A stretch of DNA of 64,000 bases from assembly GCA_001643675.2 (NCBI GenBank), contig LSRY02000033.1, positions 620,001-684,000 of the forward strand, in the 5' to 3' direction. Every line of letters starts with the position of its first letter. The stretch's first letter is position 1. Below, in pieces: positions 12,140 to 24,361 of the stretch. The stretch comes from Monocercomonoides exilis. Its lineage: Eukaryota; Preaxostyla; Oxymonadida; Polymastigidae. The translations under genes were made by a program, and so were the position numbers. Under the pieces are notes generated by a model. That model saw only the letters and a list, made by a program, of their open reading frames with translations. It made no database searches and was not told the origin of the DNA.

Positions 12140-13590
12140 TTATTGAAGAAAATGCAATTTCTTTATAAAAAATGTCACATCTTCTTCAGTCAAACAGTGG
12201 GAATCGATAACAATGTTTGTCAACCAACTAGCAATCTTTGCATCCGTTGAGAGATTTTTTCTTCCTCCTGTATATTTATCTGAAAATAGAAGCCATAGCC
12301 TTTTCATCCTTCCAAAGAACCACTCAACAGAAATTCTATTTTTATCCAATAAAGCATTAAATGTTTTGATTTTTTATTCCACTTTTCCGGAAGACAATGA
12401 GGAGGAGAAAGCTGCTTGAGAAAACTAATTAATGTTAAGCAAAGAGTCATCTGTGTTTGTATGTGATGATACAGATAATGAGTCTGTAGATGACAATGTT
12501 AAAGGAGAAAAGGAAGAATAAAATGACGAAGAAGAAGAAAAAGAATGAGAAGAAGGAAAAGCATTCATTGAAGAAGAAATTTCAGACAAAGAAGGACAAG
12601 AATATAAATTTTGAGAATTAAATTTCGGAAACTTGTTTGTTGGGTAATTCTTTCGGATTGGTGTTGTTGTATTCAGTTCGGGAAAATAGCCTTGATATCA
12701 TTTATCGGCAAGAATAGCCCAGCTTTCGCTTTCATCATAAATACATCTTCCGTTTTTTTCTTTATCTGTTTTATTGAGAAACCCTATGTATCTTTTTCAT
12801 CCCTTGTCTAAAAAGAAACACATCATGAATTCCTCCTGCGATTGCGTCTGACATAAACAGCGCTTTGCATTGCGGCCATGCTAAAACGGCCACTTCAGAC
12901 TTCATTCAATAAACATTATGATGACCATCAAAAAGTTGCTTTGAGTCATCATATGCTATTGGTGGGCGAGGCACCTTTACTGTCGTAGCATCTACCAACA
13001 AAGTAACAGATGGAAAATCTCCACATGAGAAAAAAGGAGGCTTTTGAGGCTCATAAAAAAGGCTTCTCAAACCCGTGCAATAGATATGGGTTTATTTCAT
13101 CAAGGCAGTTAGACGCAATTGTGCTCGATATTTTCAAATCTTCAGTAATCTTTTTTATTGTGGTTCAACTTGAAAGCCATTCAAGATAGATAATTATCTG
13201 ATCGTGAACTGTTAGTGTCTTTCGTGGTTCCCTCTTTGGAACAGTACTCATATCAGATTTGACCAGATTGTTAAGTTCTATCAAATGAATTATTGGCAAA
13301 CAAAATTGTTCATCAGTGTTGTCATCAATTAATGATGAAAACAATTCACCAAACGATTCTTCTTCTTCCTCTTCTTTTTCAAGTGATTGAACTTCACTTT
13401 TTTCAATACGAGAAATCTGCATTTCCCTTCTTATTTGAAGTGTTCTAAAATCAGGACATTTTTTTGCTTTCCTTATCCTTTTTTCATTTTTCATTTTCAT
13501 TGACAATGGGAAAGAAGAGTTTGATGAATTTATTGTTAGGATGGAGATGATTGAAATGTTTTTGGTATTTGATGAGAAGAATCGCAGCAA
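12140..13590 (-). pseudogene. Decayed Harbinger/PIF-type DDE transposase, left arm
   Basis: Reading the minus strand through several stops and frameshifts gives a Harbinger-like order. An acidic N-terminal part and helix-turn-helix-like stretch ('LTVHDQIIIYLEWL') come first. Then come 'LLVDATTVKVPRPP' (first catalytic Asp region), 'MSDAIAGGIHD', 'ILADK*YQGY' (normally DKGYQG, here TGA for Gly), and the C-terminal 'DKNRISVEWFFGRMKR' with the expected Glu. In-frame TGA, TAG and TAA codons and at least one frame change make it non-functional. The same lesions occur in the right arm, so the decay came before the inverted duplication. No intact terminal repeats could be assigned. Confidence 0.65.
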
Positions 13591-14055
13591 TCAGTTTCAT
13601 CATCTTTGTGCGAACTTTCTGTCAATTAATTGTGCAAATATTGATTGTAACTACATTTTTCTTTTTGAGGAACCACTTCAGTGTGATCAGACGAAGAGAT
13701 TGTGTTTTTATAACTCAAAACGAAACATGTTTGATTTCCTTCTAATTTTGCTATTTCAAAATGAGAATTTTATGTTTAAGTTTCTTTTTGTTTGCTCGAG
13801 CTGAATACATTCAAAAGAAAGTTAAAAAAGTTTTGAAGAATTGATTATGCAAACCTTTCATTTCTGTGATCATTGTTTGCACATCCCGATCCAAAGAATA
13901 CTATTCCATATAGACAAGTCGGATATGTTTCCATCGACAAGTTTTTCGATAATTGAAATAAAGGGAGTTTTTTCCTAGGATAATGTTAATTTTGAAACAG
14001 AAATGAAAGTATTTTTTTTGAAATAGTTTGATAAGTTGTGAACAAATTAAACAAA

Positions 14056-14314
14056 TGGGTGATTATTTTTGAAATCATATTTCTTCGAAGTGAATTTTCG
14101 GTTTAAATTTATTGTTTTAAATTTTTCTTTTAAATTTTTGTCAATGAACACAGAAAAGAAATAACTCCAATAAAAATCATTTCTGTCTTCCTTTCACATC
14201 AAACAATGAATTTGGATTAAATAAAATGAATGAAACATTTCAACAAAAATTTTGTTTTCAAATTCATAAAATTTTCGTAATTATGCACATCCCTAAAAAA
14301 AGTTATGATTTCAA
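14056..14314. mobile_element. Truncated TIR element at the inner end of the left arm
   Basis: It starts with TGGGTGATTATTTTTGA and runs to the inner edge of the palindrome. Its far end stops at 'AGTTATGATTTCAA', so 13 bp present in the right-arm copy (14618-14630) are missing. The inverted-repeat junction therefore lies inside the terminal repeat of this element. Confidence 0.6.
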
Positions 14315-14630
14315 AACTAATTAATTATTCTTTTTATCAACATAAATTATACAGATCAAAGATTCATATTCTTCACCTTGTAAGTAATAACTTTCAGTGG
14401 AATTGAATAACATTTAACATCACATTTTTCGCATTAAATGATTTGAGTCAATTTGAAATGACAAGAAACACTTTTCCTATGATTATTTCAGTATGTATTG
14501 CTAAACTTTGTGTGTCATTAAAGCATTTATTATTATTCCTTTGAAAAATCTATTGATATTCATAAAATTATACAAAACATTTTGAATCTAATTTTTATCA
14601 AACAATTATAGACAATTTTGGTGATTATTA
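14315..14630. other. Unpaired central spacer of the giant inverted repeat
   Basis: These 316 bp are the only part of the 20.5-kb structure without a mirror partner. They are AT-rich with no ORF or symmetry I can see. The last 13 bp belong to the full-length TIR element of the right arm. Confidence 0.8.
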
Positions 14631-14889
14631 TTGAAATCATAACTTTTTTTAGGGATGTGCATAATTACGAAAATTTTATGAATTTGAAAACAAAATTTTT
14701 GTTGAAATGTTTCATTCATTTTATTTAATCCAAATTCATTGTTTGATGTGAAAGGAAGACAGAAATGATTTTTATTGGAGTTATTTCTTTTCTGTGTTCA
14801 TTGACAAAAATTTAAAAGAAAAATTTAAAACAATAAATTTAAACCGAAAATTCACTTCGAAGAAATATGATTTCAAAAATAATCACCCA
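14618..14889. mobile_element. Full-length TIR element (272 bp) at the inner end of the right arm
   Basis: The ends read TTGGTGATTATTATTGA and, inverted, TCAAAAATAATCACCCA. It is the untruncated form of the left-arm element at 14056. The ends match those of the 257-bp element; the interiors share only short stretches (such as TTTGTCAATGAA). The flanks are TT rather than TA, so the insertion site is not clear. Confidence 0.55.
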
Positions 14890-15354
14890 TTTGTTTAATT
14901 TGTTCACAACTTATCAAACTATTTCAAAAAAAATACTTTCATTTCTGTTTCAAAATTAACATTATCCTAGGAAAAAACTCCCTTTATTTCAATTATCGAA
15001 AAACTTGTCGATGGAAACATATCCGACTTGTCTATATGGAATAGTATTCTTTGGATCGGGATGTGCAAACAATGATCACAGAAATGAAAGGTTTGCATAA
15101 TCAATTCTTCAAAACTTTTAACTTTCTTTTGAATGTATTCAGCTCGAGCAAACAAAAGAAACTTAAACATAAAATTCTCATTTTGAAATAGCAAAATTAG
15201 AAGGAAATCAAACATGTTTCGTTTTGAGTTATAAAAACACAATCTCTTCGTCTGATCACACTGAAGTGGTTCCTCAAAAGAAAAATGTAGTTACAATCAA
15301 TATTTGCACAATTAATTGACAGAAAGTTCGCACAAAGATGATGAAACTGATTGC

Positions 15355-16802
15355 TGCGATTCTTCTCATCAAATACCAAAAACATTTCAATCATCTCCAT
15401 CCTAACAATAAATTCATCAAACTCTTCTTTCCCATTGTCAATGAAAATGAAAAATGAAAAAAGGATAAGGAAAGCAAAGAAAATGTCCTGATTTTAGAAC
15501 ACTTCAAATAAGAAGGGAAATGCAGATTTCTCGTATTGAAAAAAGTGAAGTTCAATCACTTGAAAAAGAAGAGGAAGAAGAAGAATCGTTTGGTGAATTG
15601 TTTTCATCATTAATTGATGACAACACTGATGAACAATTTTGTTTGCCAATAATTCATTTGATAGAACTTAACAATCTGGTCAAATCTGATATGAGTACTG
15701 TTCCAAAGAGGGAACCACGAAAGACACTAACAGTTCACGATCAGATAATTATCTATCTTGAATGGCTTTCAAGTTGAACCACAATAAAAAAGATTACTGA
15801 AGATTTGAAAATATCGAGCACAATTGCGTCTAACTGCCTTGATGAAATAAACCCATATCTATTGCACGGGTTTGAGAAGCCTTTTTTATGAGCCTCAAAA
15901 GCCTCCTTTTTTCTCATGTGGAGATTTTCCATCTGTTACTTTGTTGGTAGATGCTACGACAGTAAAGGTGCCTCGCCCACCAATAGCATATGATGACTCA
16001 AAGCAACTTTTTGATGGTCATCATAATGTTTATTGAATGAAGTCTGAAGTGGCCGTTTTAGCATGGCCGCAATGCAAAGCGCTGTTTATGTCAGACGCAA
16101 TCGCAGGAGGAATTCATGATGTGTTTCTTTTTAGACAAGGGATGAAAAAGATACATAGGGTTTCTCAATAAAACAGATAAAGAAAAAAACGGAAGATGTA
16201 TTTATGATGAAAGCGAAAGCTGGGCTATTCTTGCCGATAAATGATATCAAGGCTATTTTCCCGAACTGAATACAACAACACCAATCCGAAAGAATTACCC
16301 AACAAACAAGTTTCCGAAATTTAATTCTCAAAATTTATATTCTTGTCCTTCTTTGTCTGAAATTTCTTCTTCAATGAATGCTTTTCCTTCTTCTCATTCT
16401 TTTTCTTCTTCTTCGTCATTTTATTCTTCCTTTTCTCCTTTAACATTGTCATCTACAGACTCATTATCTGTATCATCACATACAAACACAGATGACTCTT
16501 TGCTTAACATTAATTAGTTTTCTCAAGCAGCTTTCTCCTCCTCATTGTCTTCCGGAAAAGTGGAATAAAAAATCAAAACATTTAATGCTTTATTGGATAA
16601 AAATAGAATTTCTGTTGAGTGGTTCTTTGGAAGGATGAAAAGGCTATGGCTTCTATTTTCAGATAAATATACAGGAGGAAGAAAAAATCTCTCAACGGAT
16701 GCAAAGATTGCTAGTTGGTTGACAAACATTGTTATCGATTCCCACTGTTTGACTGAAGAAGATGTGACATTTTTTATAAAGAAATTGCATTTTCTTCAAT
16801 AA
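15355..16802 (+). pseudogene. Decayed Harbinger/PIF-type DDE transposase, right arm
   Basis: This is the mirror copy of 12140-13590, with the same stops and frame changes plus small homopolymer differences near its 5' end. Recognisable pieces are the open stretch 15520-15777 (N-terminal part) and 16593-16802 (C-terminal 'VEWFFGRMKR' part). It has no coding capacity left. Confidence 0.65.
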
Positions 16803-18646
16803 AGGAGATAGAGCGAAAGAAAATAAGGTAAACAAACATGAGAGCGGATACAGAAAGGAAATGAGTGAGAAAAATCTTCAATCGATCAAACGCTGACATT
16901 CCACAAAATGTGATCAACGATTCAGTGTATGAAACGACAGAGTTTCGATTCTAGTGTAATTTTTAAATTTATTTTTAAATTGTTCATCATTTTGCAATTT
17001 CGATTCAAATAATATTAAAATATATCTCAAAACATAAAGTGAAACAATTCAAGATTTTTCTCAAAATTAAACTCACACAAATAGTGAAATTGGAGACATT
17101 AAATCTTTCTGCTTAAGAAAATACAATTTTAAAAACCTTTGGATATGATAAACAGAGATTACTCAAATAAATTTTTAAACCCAAAATGAAAATCTTCGAA
17201 TTTTTGCAATCAAAATTTTCAAACAAAAACATATTCGAGCATGACCACAACCATATTTCTATCAAAAATATTTCTATTCAATGCTTTTAAAAAACATCCA
17301 GTTGATTCAAGTTTTTCTCTGTGTTATCAAAATAACTGGGGTTATTTTTAATTCGTCACTGAAATTTGTAATGACACAATTAATTTGAAATAACCTATTT
17401 ATTTCACAATTTATCTAATGCATCATTAATTATTCAAATCTGGAATTTTTATTATTCAATAAGAAACATACTATGATTCAAGAACATCCCGTGAAACGAA
17501 AAAATAAGTCTATTTTTCAAAGATTTTTATTCATCTAAAAATGATCACTCTGCTGTTGAATTTAAAAATTGCATTTACTCAACAAAAAATAATCGATCGG
17601 AAATCGATCATTGTTCAACCACCTTTTTGAAAAAGGAAAAAAAAATGTTTTTTTCAGGTTCATATGTTTAAAATGTTTCTTTGATGAAAATAAGATAAGC
17701 ATCAATAATCACCCGTACAATCAATTTCTTTCATTTTCGGATAAACAAAGAATAAAAGAATGTAAATTTTAAAATTGCAATTCTCTTTTTTGAAAAATCA
17801 TCTATTTGCAAAATTAAAAAAAAATTTTTTTTTCCCTGATATTAAAAAAAAAAGGAGTGTGCAAATCTCACATCACAAACTATTCATTAAACACGTTAAA
17901 AAATTCTATCACTTCGAAATCGATATGGGTGATTATTTTTGATATCATATTATTTCATTTTTAAATTTCGATTGTTAAATTTCACTTGAACATTCACAAA
18001 AGAATACTGAAAAGTGATTTTACTAATCAAAGATGTCTTCATTTTTATTTTGGCTTTTACATTTGTTTTTGAAATGGTTTTGATGAAATTTGTAATAAAA
18101 ATACAAAATCTCTATTCATTGACAAACAACCTTTGAAAAATAAACACTCCGAAAAAAGTTATGATTTCAAAAATATTCACCCATATATTCTTTTTCGAAA
18201 TGTAATTATTTTTGGTGTAAATAGTGTAATTCATAAAAAGAATGATATTTAAAATATTTAAAAAATAAAACAGAAGACATTTCAAATTGAAAAAGTCTTT
18301 TTATTTGTCATTTGAAATATATCAATAATTTTTCATATCAAGCTCATTTTCTTCTCAATGCTCAAAGAAATGAATAGTTCAAAAGTGATTAAAAATACAT
18401 AATATGAGTGAGTTGAACGAAAAGGTTTTGAACAATTCATATTGATGTGATCACAACTTATAGCAGAGTGCTATATGACAATATGCAAAACTCAATAAAA
18501 TTTCATAACCAAAGCTGTCCCATATCATTTTCACTGGACTTAATTAAGATGATAGGAACTTGAAAGAACATTTTTTGAAAAAAGTTGAAGCATCGATAAA
18601 TCTTTTGCTCGCATTTTTGAGCAATCATTGAAATTTTAATTTTGGA
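16803..18646. other. AT-rich DNA upstream of right eEF2, no gene beyond a small TIR element
   Basis: This mirrors 10301-12139. It contains the TIR element at 17926-18183 and presumably the eEF2 promoter just before 18647. I see no other feature. Confidence 0.5.
17926..18183. mobile_element. Small TIR element (MITE-like), right arm
   Basis: This is the mirror copy of 10764-11020. Its ends are TGGGTGATTATTTTTGA and TTCACCCA, with TA on both flanks. There is no ORF. Confidence 0.6.
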
Positions 18647-21286
18647 ATGGTGAACTTTACTGTCACTCAATTGAGAGAACACATGGGAAACCGTAACAAC
18701 ATCAGAAATATGTCTGTGATTGCTCATGTTGATCATGGTGAGTTTTCTTATAAATTTATCCTTGACCTTATGATTTTTGTGTGATTTTTTTTAAAAATAA
18801 AAAAAAACATTTGCAATTTGCGAATGCATTTGTTTTTGATCTGAATTTGCTGAACATTTCATTCAGGAAAGTCAACCTTAACTGATTCTCTTATCGAAAA
18901 GGCTGGAATCATTGGACAACAACAGGCTGGCGATGCTAGAACGTTGGATACCCGAAAAGACGAACAGCAAAGGGGCATAACAATCAAATCGACTGGAATT
19001 TCTTTGTATTACGAATTTCAAGTTCCCGGATCAGAAAAAAGAGACGGTTACCTTATAAATGTGATTGACTCACCAGGTCACGTTGACTTTTCCAGTGAGG
19101 TGTCAGCTGCTATTCGCGTGACCGATGGAGCAATTGTTGTCGTCGATTCAGTTGAAGGCGTTTGCGTTCAGACTGAAACAGTATTGCGACAGGCGCTTGC
19201 AGAGCGTGTGGTGCCTGTTCTTATGATGAATAAAATTGACAGAGTGATTCTTGAATTAAAATTGGATCCAGAAGAGGCATATCAAAGATTCCTGAGAACG
19301 ATTGAAGATATCAACGTATTGATTGCAATGTATGATGACGGCAAATTGGGTGACATAGAAGCAAATCCTGTAACAGGAACAGTTGTGTTCGGATCGGGCC
19401 TTCATCAGTTTGGCTTTACTCTTCGGCGATTTGCGGAATTCTATTCAGCGAAATTTCAGACGCCAGAAGCAGATCTTGTGAAGAAACTCTGGGGAGATTG
19501 GTTTTTCAACCCCGCAACGAAGAAGTGGCAAGAAACAGACACAGATGCAGATGGCAAAAAGTTGAAGCGCGGCTTTGTGCAATTTATCTTGGATCCATTG
19601 TACCAAGTGTTTGATGCAGTCATGACAAAGAACACAGAAAGGCTGAACATAGTTATGACTCAAATGAAGATCCATCTTACAAAAGAACAAGAGACTTTCA
19701 CGGAAAGAAAATTGTTGAAGGCAGTGATGCAGAACTGGATGCCGGCAGCTGATGCGCTTCTGGAAACTGTCATCTTGAACTTGCCGTCGCCAGTCCAGTC
19801 ACAGAAATACAGAGTCGAAAATTTGTACACGGGCCCAATGGATGATGCTGCTGCTATTGCTATTCGTGACTGCAATCCAGACGGACCGTTGATGCTTTAT
19901 ATTTCAAAGATGGTGCCTGCGGATAAGACACATTTCTATGCTTTTGGACGAGTCTTCTCAGGGACTGTTAGAACTGGAATGAAGGTTAGAATTCAAGGGG
20001 CAAACTTTGTGCACGGAAAGAAAGGGGACTTGTTTATTAAGAACATCCAACATTGTGTTCTGTTTATGGGCAGGAAGTTTGAGCCAGTGGAAGATGTTCC
20101 TTGTGGAAACACTGTCTGCCTTGCTGGGATCGATCAATATCTGACCAAATCTGGAACCATCACGGATTTTGATGATGCTTACAATATCGCCTCGATGAAG
20201 TTCTCTGTTTCGCCGGTTGTGCGTGTTGCTGTCGAGCCGAAGGAAATGAGCGATCTGCCGTTGTTGGTGGAAGGCCTGAAGCGCCTGGCAAAGTCTGATC
20301 AGCTGTGCGTTGTTTCGACATCAGGCTCTGGCGAGCACATTATTGCAGGAGCAGGTGAGCTGCATCTGGAAATATGCCTGAAGGACTTGCAGGATGATTT
20401 CATGGGTGGCACAAAGATAAAGGTTAGCGATCCGGTTGTGCAGTATTGTGAAACAATCCAAGAGAAATCAAGCACGATTTCGTTGGCAAAATCGCCAAAT
20501 AATCATAACCGAGTGTTTATGGAAGCCGAGCCTTTGGATGACGAGCTTGTTGAAGAGATAGAGAGAGGGAACTACGGACCCAACAGCGATGCAAAGGAAA
20601 TGGGGAAAGATCTTGTAACGAAATACAACTGGGATCCAGCAGATTCTCGAAGGATTTGGTGCTTTGGGCCAGATGAAAAAGGCGCCAATGTGATTGTCGA
20701 CAAGACAAAAGCAGTGCAGTATTTGGATGAAGTGAAGGGCTATTTTGAGCAAACGTTTTCGTGGGCCACGATGAATGGGCCGCAGTGCAATGAGACAATG
20801 CGGGGGGTGCGCTTCAATGTGTTGGACGTGCTGCTTCATCCAGATTCTATTCATAGAGGAGCATCTGAGATGGTCCAGCCGATCAGATCATGTCTGTATG
20901 CTTCGGAGTTGTATGCGCAGCCAACTCTTCTTGAGCCTATGTTTGCTGCAGACATTACTGCCCCAAGAGATGCTGTTGGTGGGGTCTACACATGCTTAAA
21001 CAAGAGAAGAGGGCAGGTTGTGTGTGAAGAGCCAAGAATGGGCACGCCTCTGGTGAATGTCAAAGCATTCCTGCCTGTCTCTGAGTCGTTTGGATTTACA
21101 GCTGATCTGCGCTCGCACACCTCTGGGCAAGCGTTTCCGCAGTGCGTATTCGACCATTGGCAACTTGTGCAAGGAACAGCGTATGAGGTTGGTTCGCGAT
21201 GCTATTCCACTGTTAGAGCAATCAGAAAACGCAAGGGATTGCCAGAGGATGTCCCCAAGCCCGATTCTTTTACAAAAAAACTGTAA
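18647..21286 (+). CDS. EEF2: Translation elongation factor 2, right-arm copy, complete
   Basis: Exons are 18647-18737 and 18867-21286 (129-nt intron), giving 836 residues, close to the usual ~840. The start is the first ATG and gives the typical short N-terminus '[20 protein letters not shown]'. The intron splits the P-loop Gly codon of 'HVDHGKST'. Further motifs are '[12 protein letters not shown]' and 'NKID' in the G domain, 'ELHLEI' in domain III, and '[18 protein letters not shown]' near the end. The protein ends in Lys-Lys-Leu, like other eEF2s. The domain IV tip reads '[17 protein letters not shown]'. The diphthamide histidine (residue 693 here) is kept, but the following Gly-Gly-Gly-Gln of typical eukaryotes is Gly-Ala-Ser-Glu. 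Seven A near the stop preserve the normal frame, unlike the left copy. This is probably the functional copy or the correct sequence of both. Confidence 0.96.
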
Positions 21287-22378
21287 AATGATTGTTGTAT
21301 TTTTTTGTGATATTTTTGTTGAATTGCTGGTTGAAGAAAAGATTTGCAACCATCAAATGATTATATGAATAATCACAAGTGCCAGATATTTTTAGTCACG
21401 TCGAGGTTGTCTTGGCACGTTTTTCTTGATGGTTATGTTTTGTTTCTTTTCATGATAAATTTTTTTCTCCGTTTGGAATTTTTCACACAGACAGGAGAAG
21501 ATTTTGCTGTGTTTCAGCAGAATCCAATAATAATGATTTCCCAGCATGTATATTATCGATCTCTTTGCAAAGAAGGAAACAGATCTCAAAGAATGTGACG
21601 GTTTCATTTTCATATTCAAAGACAATCAATAGATTGAATGCAAATTCATTATTTGAAAAAAAAAATAAATTAACAGCACATTTTTTATAAAATGAAGAAT
21701 TATTGAACTTGAATGACCATTTTTCAGGTGAAAAATCATATCCACATTGTTTTGTTATTTCCCTTTTTTGAATGCAGAGATAATTGTTTGAGCTCATTGT
21801 TGAAACACTTTCTTATGTTGGATTCAAATCCTTGTGTCTTTTTCTTTTTTTTTTCTTTTTTAATTTCCTGGCTTGTTGCTCACAATATTTACCTTCATCT
21901 TTTTGTTCAAAAAATAATGTGGCTGAAGTTGATTGAAAAAGAGTTGAAAATCTTTTGATTTGAGGTACAAGTTGTAAAAAAGTGAAGTGGATAAAAATTT
22001 CAAGGATTCAAAAACTATCAACAAAAATTGGGTGTTGAAACAAATGATGAATAAATTTTGATTAAACAAATAAAAACCATTTGATCTTTACATAAAGAAA
22101 CAATGGAGCAAAATACAAACAGAGACAAAGGAAGAAAAAATAAATAAATAAAGAAAGAAAGAAAAAGAAAAGAAAACTCAATGAAAAAAAAAAAGGATGT
22201 TAAAAAAAAGGACATGCATGTTCAAATTGAAACGGAAGACTTTGAAACTTGCACACTTTAAAATAGCAATGCTCTGTTAAAATATAAGCTCAATCAATCA
22301 AAAAAATTTTCCCATCCGCCATTGCAATCAACTTTTCATCAAAATACTAAAACAAAAATGATATATACATATTATTTG
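21287..22378. other. AT-rich spacer between convergent eEF2 and importin-like genes
   Basis: This is the mirror of 6571-7579. It is AT-rich with A-runs near 22140-22210. Short ORFs have no recognisable features, and no gene is supported. Confidence 0.5.
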
Positions 22379-23925
22379 CTAAAAATTTTTCGTAAATACC
22401 CAGTAAAAAGAACGCAGTTCACTATTTGTTAAATTGGTCGGATGAGAATCGCAAAGATCTTCCAATCCATTCTCCTCCAAAGCACTAAGCAAAACAATCG
22501 CAGATCTGTGTGCATCTGAATTATCAATAAAAAACGTTTCTTGGCTTTCAACTTTGCAATCGTCCAAACATTTATTGATTAAGTCTGCCATTGTTCTGAA
22601 CGATCTACTCACGTTGTCGTTGTCTGTTGCTTTCATGACGAGATTGCAACTTATTTCGACATAAATAGGAAGGACATCAATCACACTTGGGCCATTATAG
22701 CTCACACCCCAATGACGCGTCACAAAATTGATGTTATAGTCAAGCGATCTGATTTGAACATTTTCGAGAAACCATTTCAGCAATAATGTTACACATTTCA
22801 TATGAGGAATATCAACTTTGACATTCAAATCATTAATAAGATGTTTAACTGCGAATACCATCCGCTTGAACAAATCAACATGCTCGGAGGTGACTGAACG
22901 CCGACTAATTGGCGTAAAGTCATCAAAGATTGACAGCAGTTTTTTGTCCTTTTCCACACACATTTCTTGTTGGCTTTTCTGACCCTTTCGCTCAAAGAAG
23001 TCAAATGGCTTTTGCGTAAAACAGCATATTGTCTTCTCCATCAAAATTGTGCAGCATTCTGCAAAAGCACCACTCAGCCGCTCACCCCTATTCACCCGCG
23101 AAACGTACTGATATAACTCATCCATGCATTTACATGAAAAAAAGGGATTCTTACACACAGCCTTGCTTAGCAAAGATATAAGATCCGAAATAAGTTGAAA
23201 ATTGTCATCATGAGGTGGATAAACTTCAAAATTTAAAAAAAATAAAAAATAAGCAAAGATAAAATTGCAAAACATTTTTTTCCACAAAAAATAAAATCAC
23301 ACCATAAATATCGTGCGTCGTTATTGGCAAAATGTGTGTTTCGAAATCTTTTGATTCGGTGTTAATTTCATGGCGAAGGAGTGTCATATAGCTATCCCAA
23401 ATGGATTTATCTTTCATTGCATCTTTCAAGTATTGCGGATGTGCAAACAAATAAATCATAATCAACTTGTTTTTGCTTTCGAATTCTTGCGTGTGCTCAA
23501 TCAACGAAATAAATGAGGATGATCCATAAGCATTATGCAGTCGCGTTTCTATTTCGTGGCTTTCTTCATATTTTGCTTTTATCGCCTTATTAACCAAAGT
23601 GTAAATAATGTCAAGCGCCAGGCACTCGTCTGCACTTCGTAACCCCCCAAATAAGCCAACAAAATTCACAAAAAACGTCTGCGGAAGGTCTCTCACATAA
23701 TCGCTGCAGTTTCGGCACCGAACATATTTTTCGAAAAACAACAAGGTTTGGTGCAGCTCTTCGTTTGAAGAGCCGTGGATGCTGTCAACATAATCTGTTT
23801 CACCAGAAAATCATCATTCCAAAAATATCAAGCAAAGCCAAACCGCTTATCTTCATCGGCTTTTCATTTTCAAATCGTTTCTTTTTAAAGGTTTGATGGT
23901 GATTTACCGGTCTTTGCCGCAGCAT
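22379..23925 (-). CDS. Importin-alpha-like armadillo protein, divergent (right-arm copy)
   Basis: Exons 23925-23844, 23794-23303 and 23223-22379 mirror the left copy and give a protein of the same length (472 residues). One residue differs (Gly for Ser in 'FFERKGQKSQ'), and the second intron is 79 instead of 80 nt. The N-terminal basic cluster and helical repeats are as in the left copy. The reading frame is intact, so both copies could be expressed. The family assignment is tentative, as for the left copy. Confidence 0.4.
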
Positions 23926-24034
23926 CGCCCTTATCACTTAAAAAACAGTTAAACTTAGAATTTATTAATTAATAATTGGACATTTTGATCTTATTTGAAC
24001 TTTCGAACTCGATTCTCTGAAGCACTCGTTTGTT

Positions 24035-24274
24035 GTGTCTTTTATTAGCAAGGTTGGTGTTCCAAAGCAAAAACCAGTTTCTAAACAGAAAAATGACAGC
24101 TCATCAAAAGAGAGTGATTTTTTTGAGTTGAACATTTCAGCTCATAAATATTTTCATCCTTCTCCAATCTTTCAAAAAATTAGCCGACTTCGCGACGCAA
24201 TCAATGCTCTGATGCCGGCATCCAAAATGCATTTCTGCCATTCAAAAAATATTCAAATACTCGAAAAACGATAA
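24035..24274 (+). other. Mirror copy of the unassigned ORF beside SEC13
   Basis: It encodes the same predicted peptide as 4674-4913 and also lacks a clear ATG. It is listed because it is unchanged between arms, but recent duplication alone explains that. Confidence 0.15.
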
Positions 24275-24361
24275 AACTTTCAAAAACTTTTTTGTGAGAT
24301 GAACATGAGAAAAATAAAAAAGATAACAAGGGAGTTGAGCCTTCACACGCGAGCCATTCCC

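Larger units (their letters stand above)
4233..14314. repeat. Left arm of a ~10.1-kb-arm inverted repeat (giant palindrome)
   Basis: This arm reads as the reverse complement of 14631-24715. Paired coordinates sum to 28942-28949 throughout: the two eEF2 start codons at 10300 and 18647 sum to 28947, and the importin-like starts at 5023 and 23925 sum to 28948. The small drift comes from single-base homopolymer differences. It holds the 3' part of SEC13, an importin-alpha-like gene, eEF2, two TIR elements and a decayed transposase. Substitutions are rare; one is near 5968, where Ser in the left importin-like copy is Gly in the right. The outer edge lies in a Ser codon repeat and can only be placed within about 30 bp. 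Confidence 0.95.

Noticed and set aside
12140-16802. Reassigned stop codons (TGA or TAA/TAG as sense) suggested by stops inside transposase frames
   Set aside because: All three stop codons end intact genes at expected places (TAA in eEF2, TAG in the importin-like gene, TGA in receptor genes). The transposase stops replace different residues and come with frameshifts, so decay is the simpler reading.
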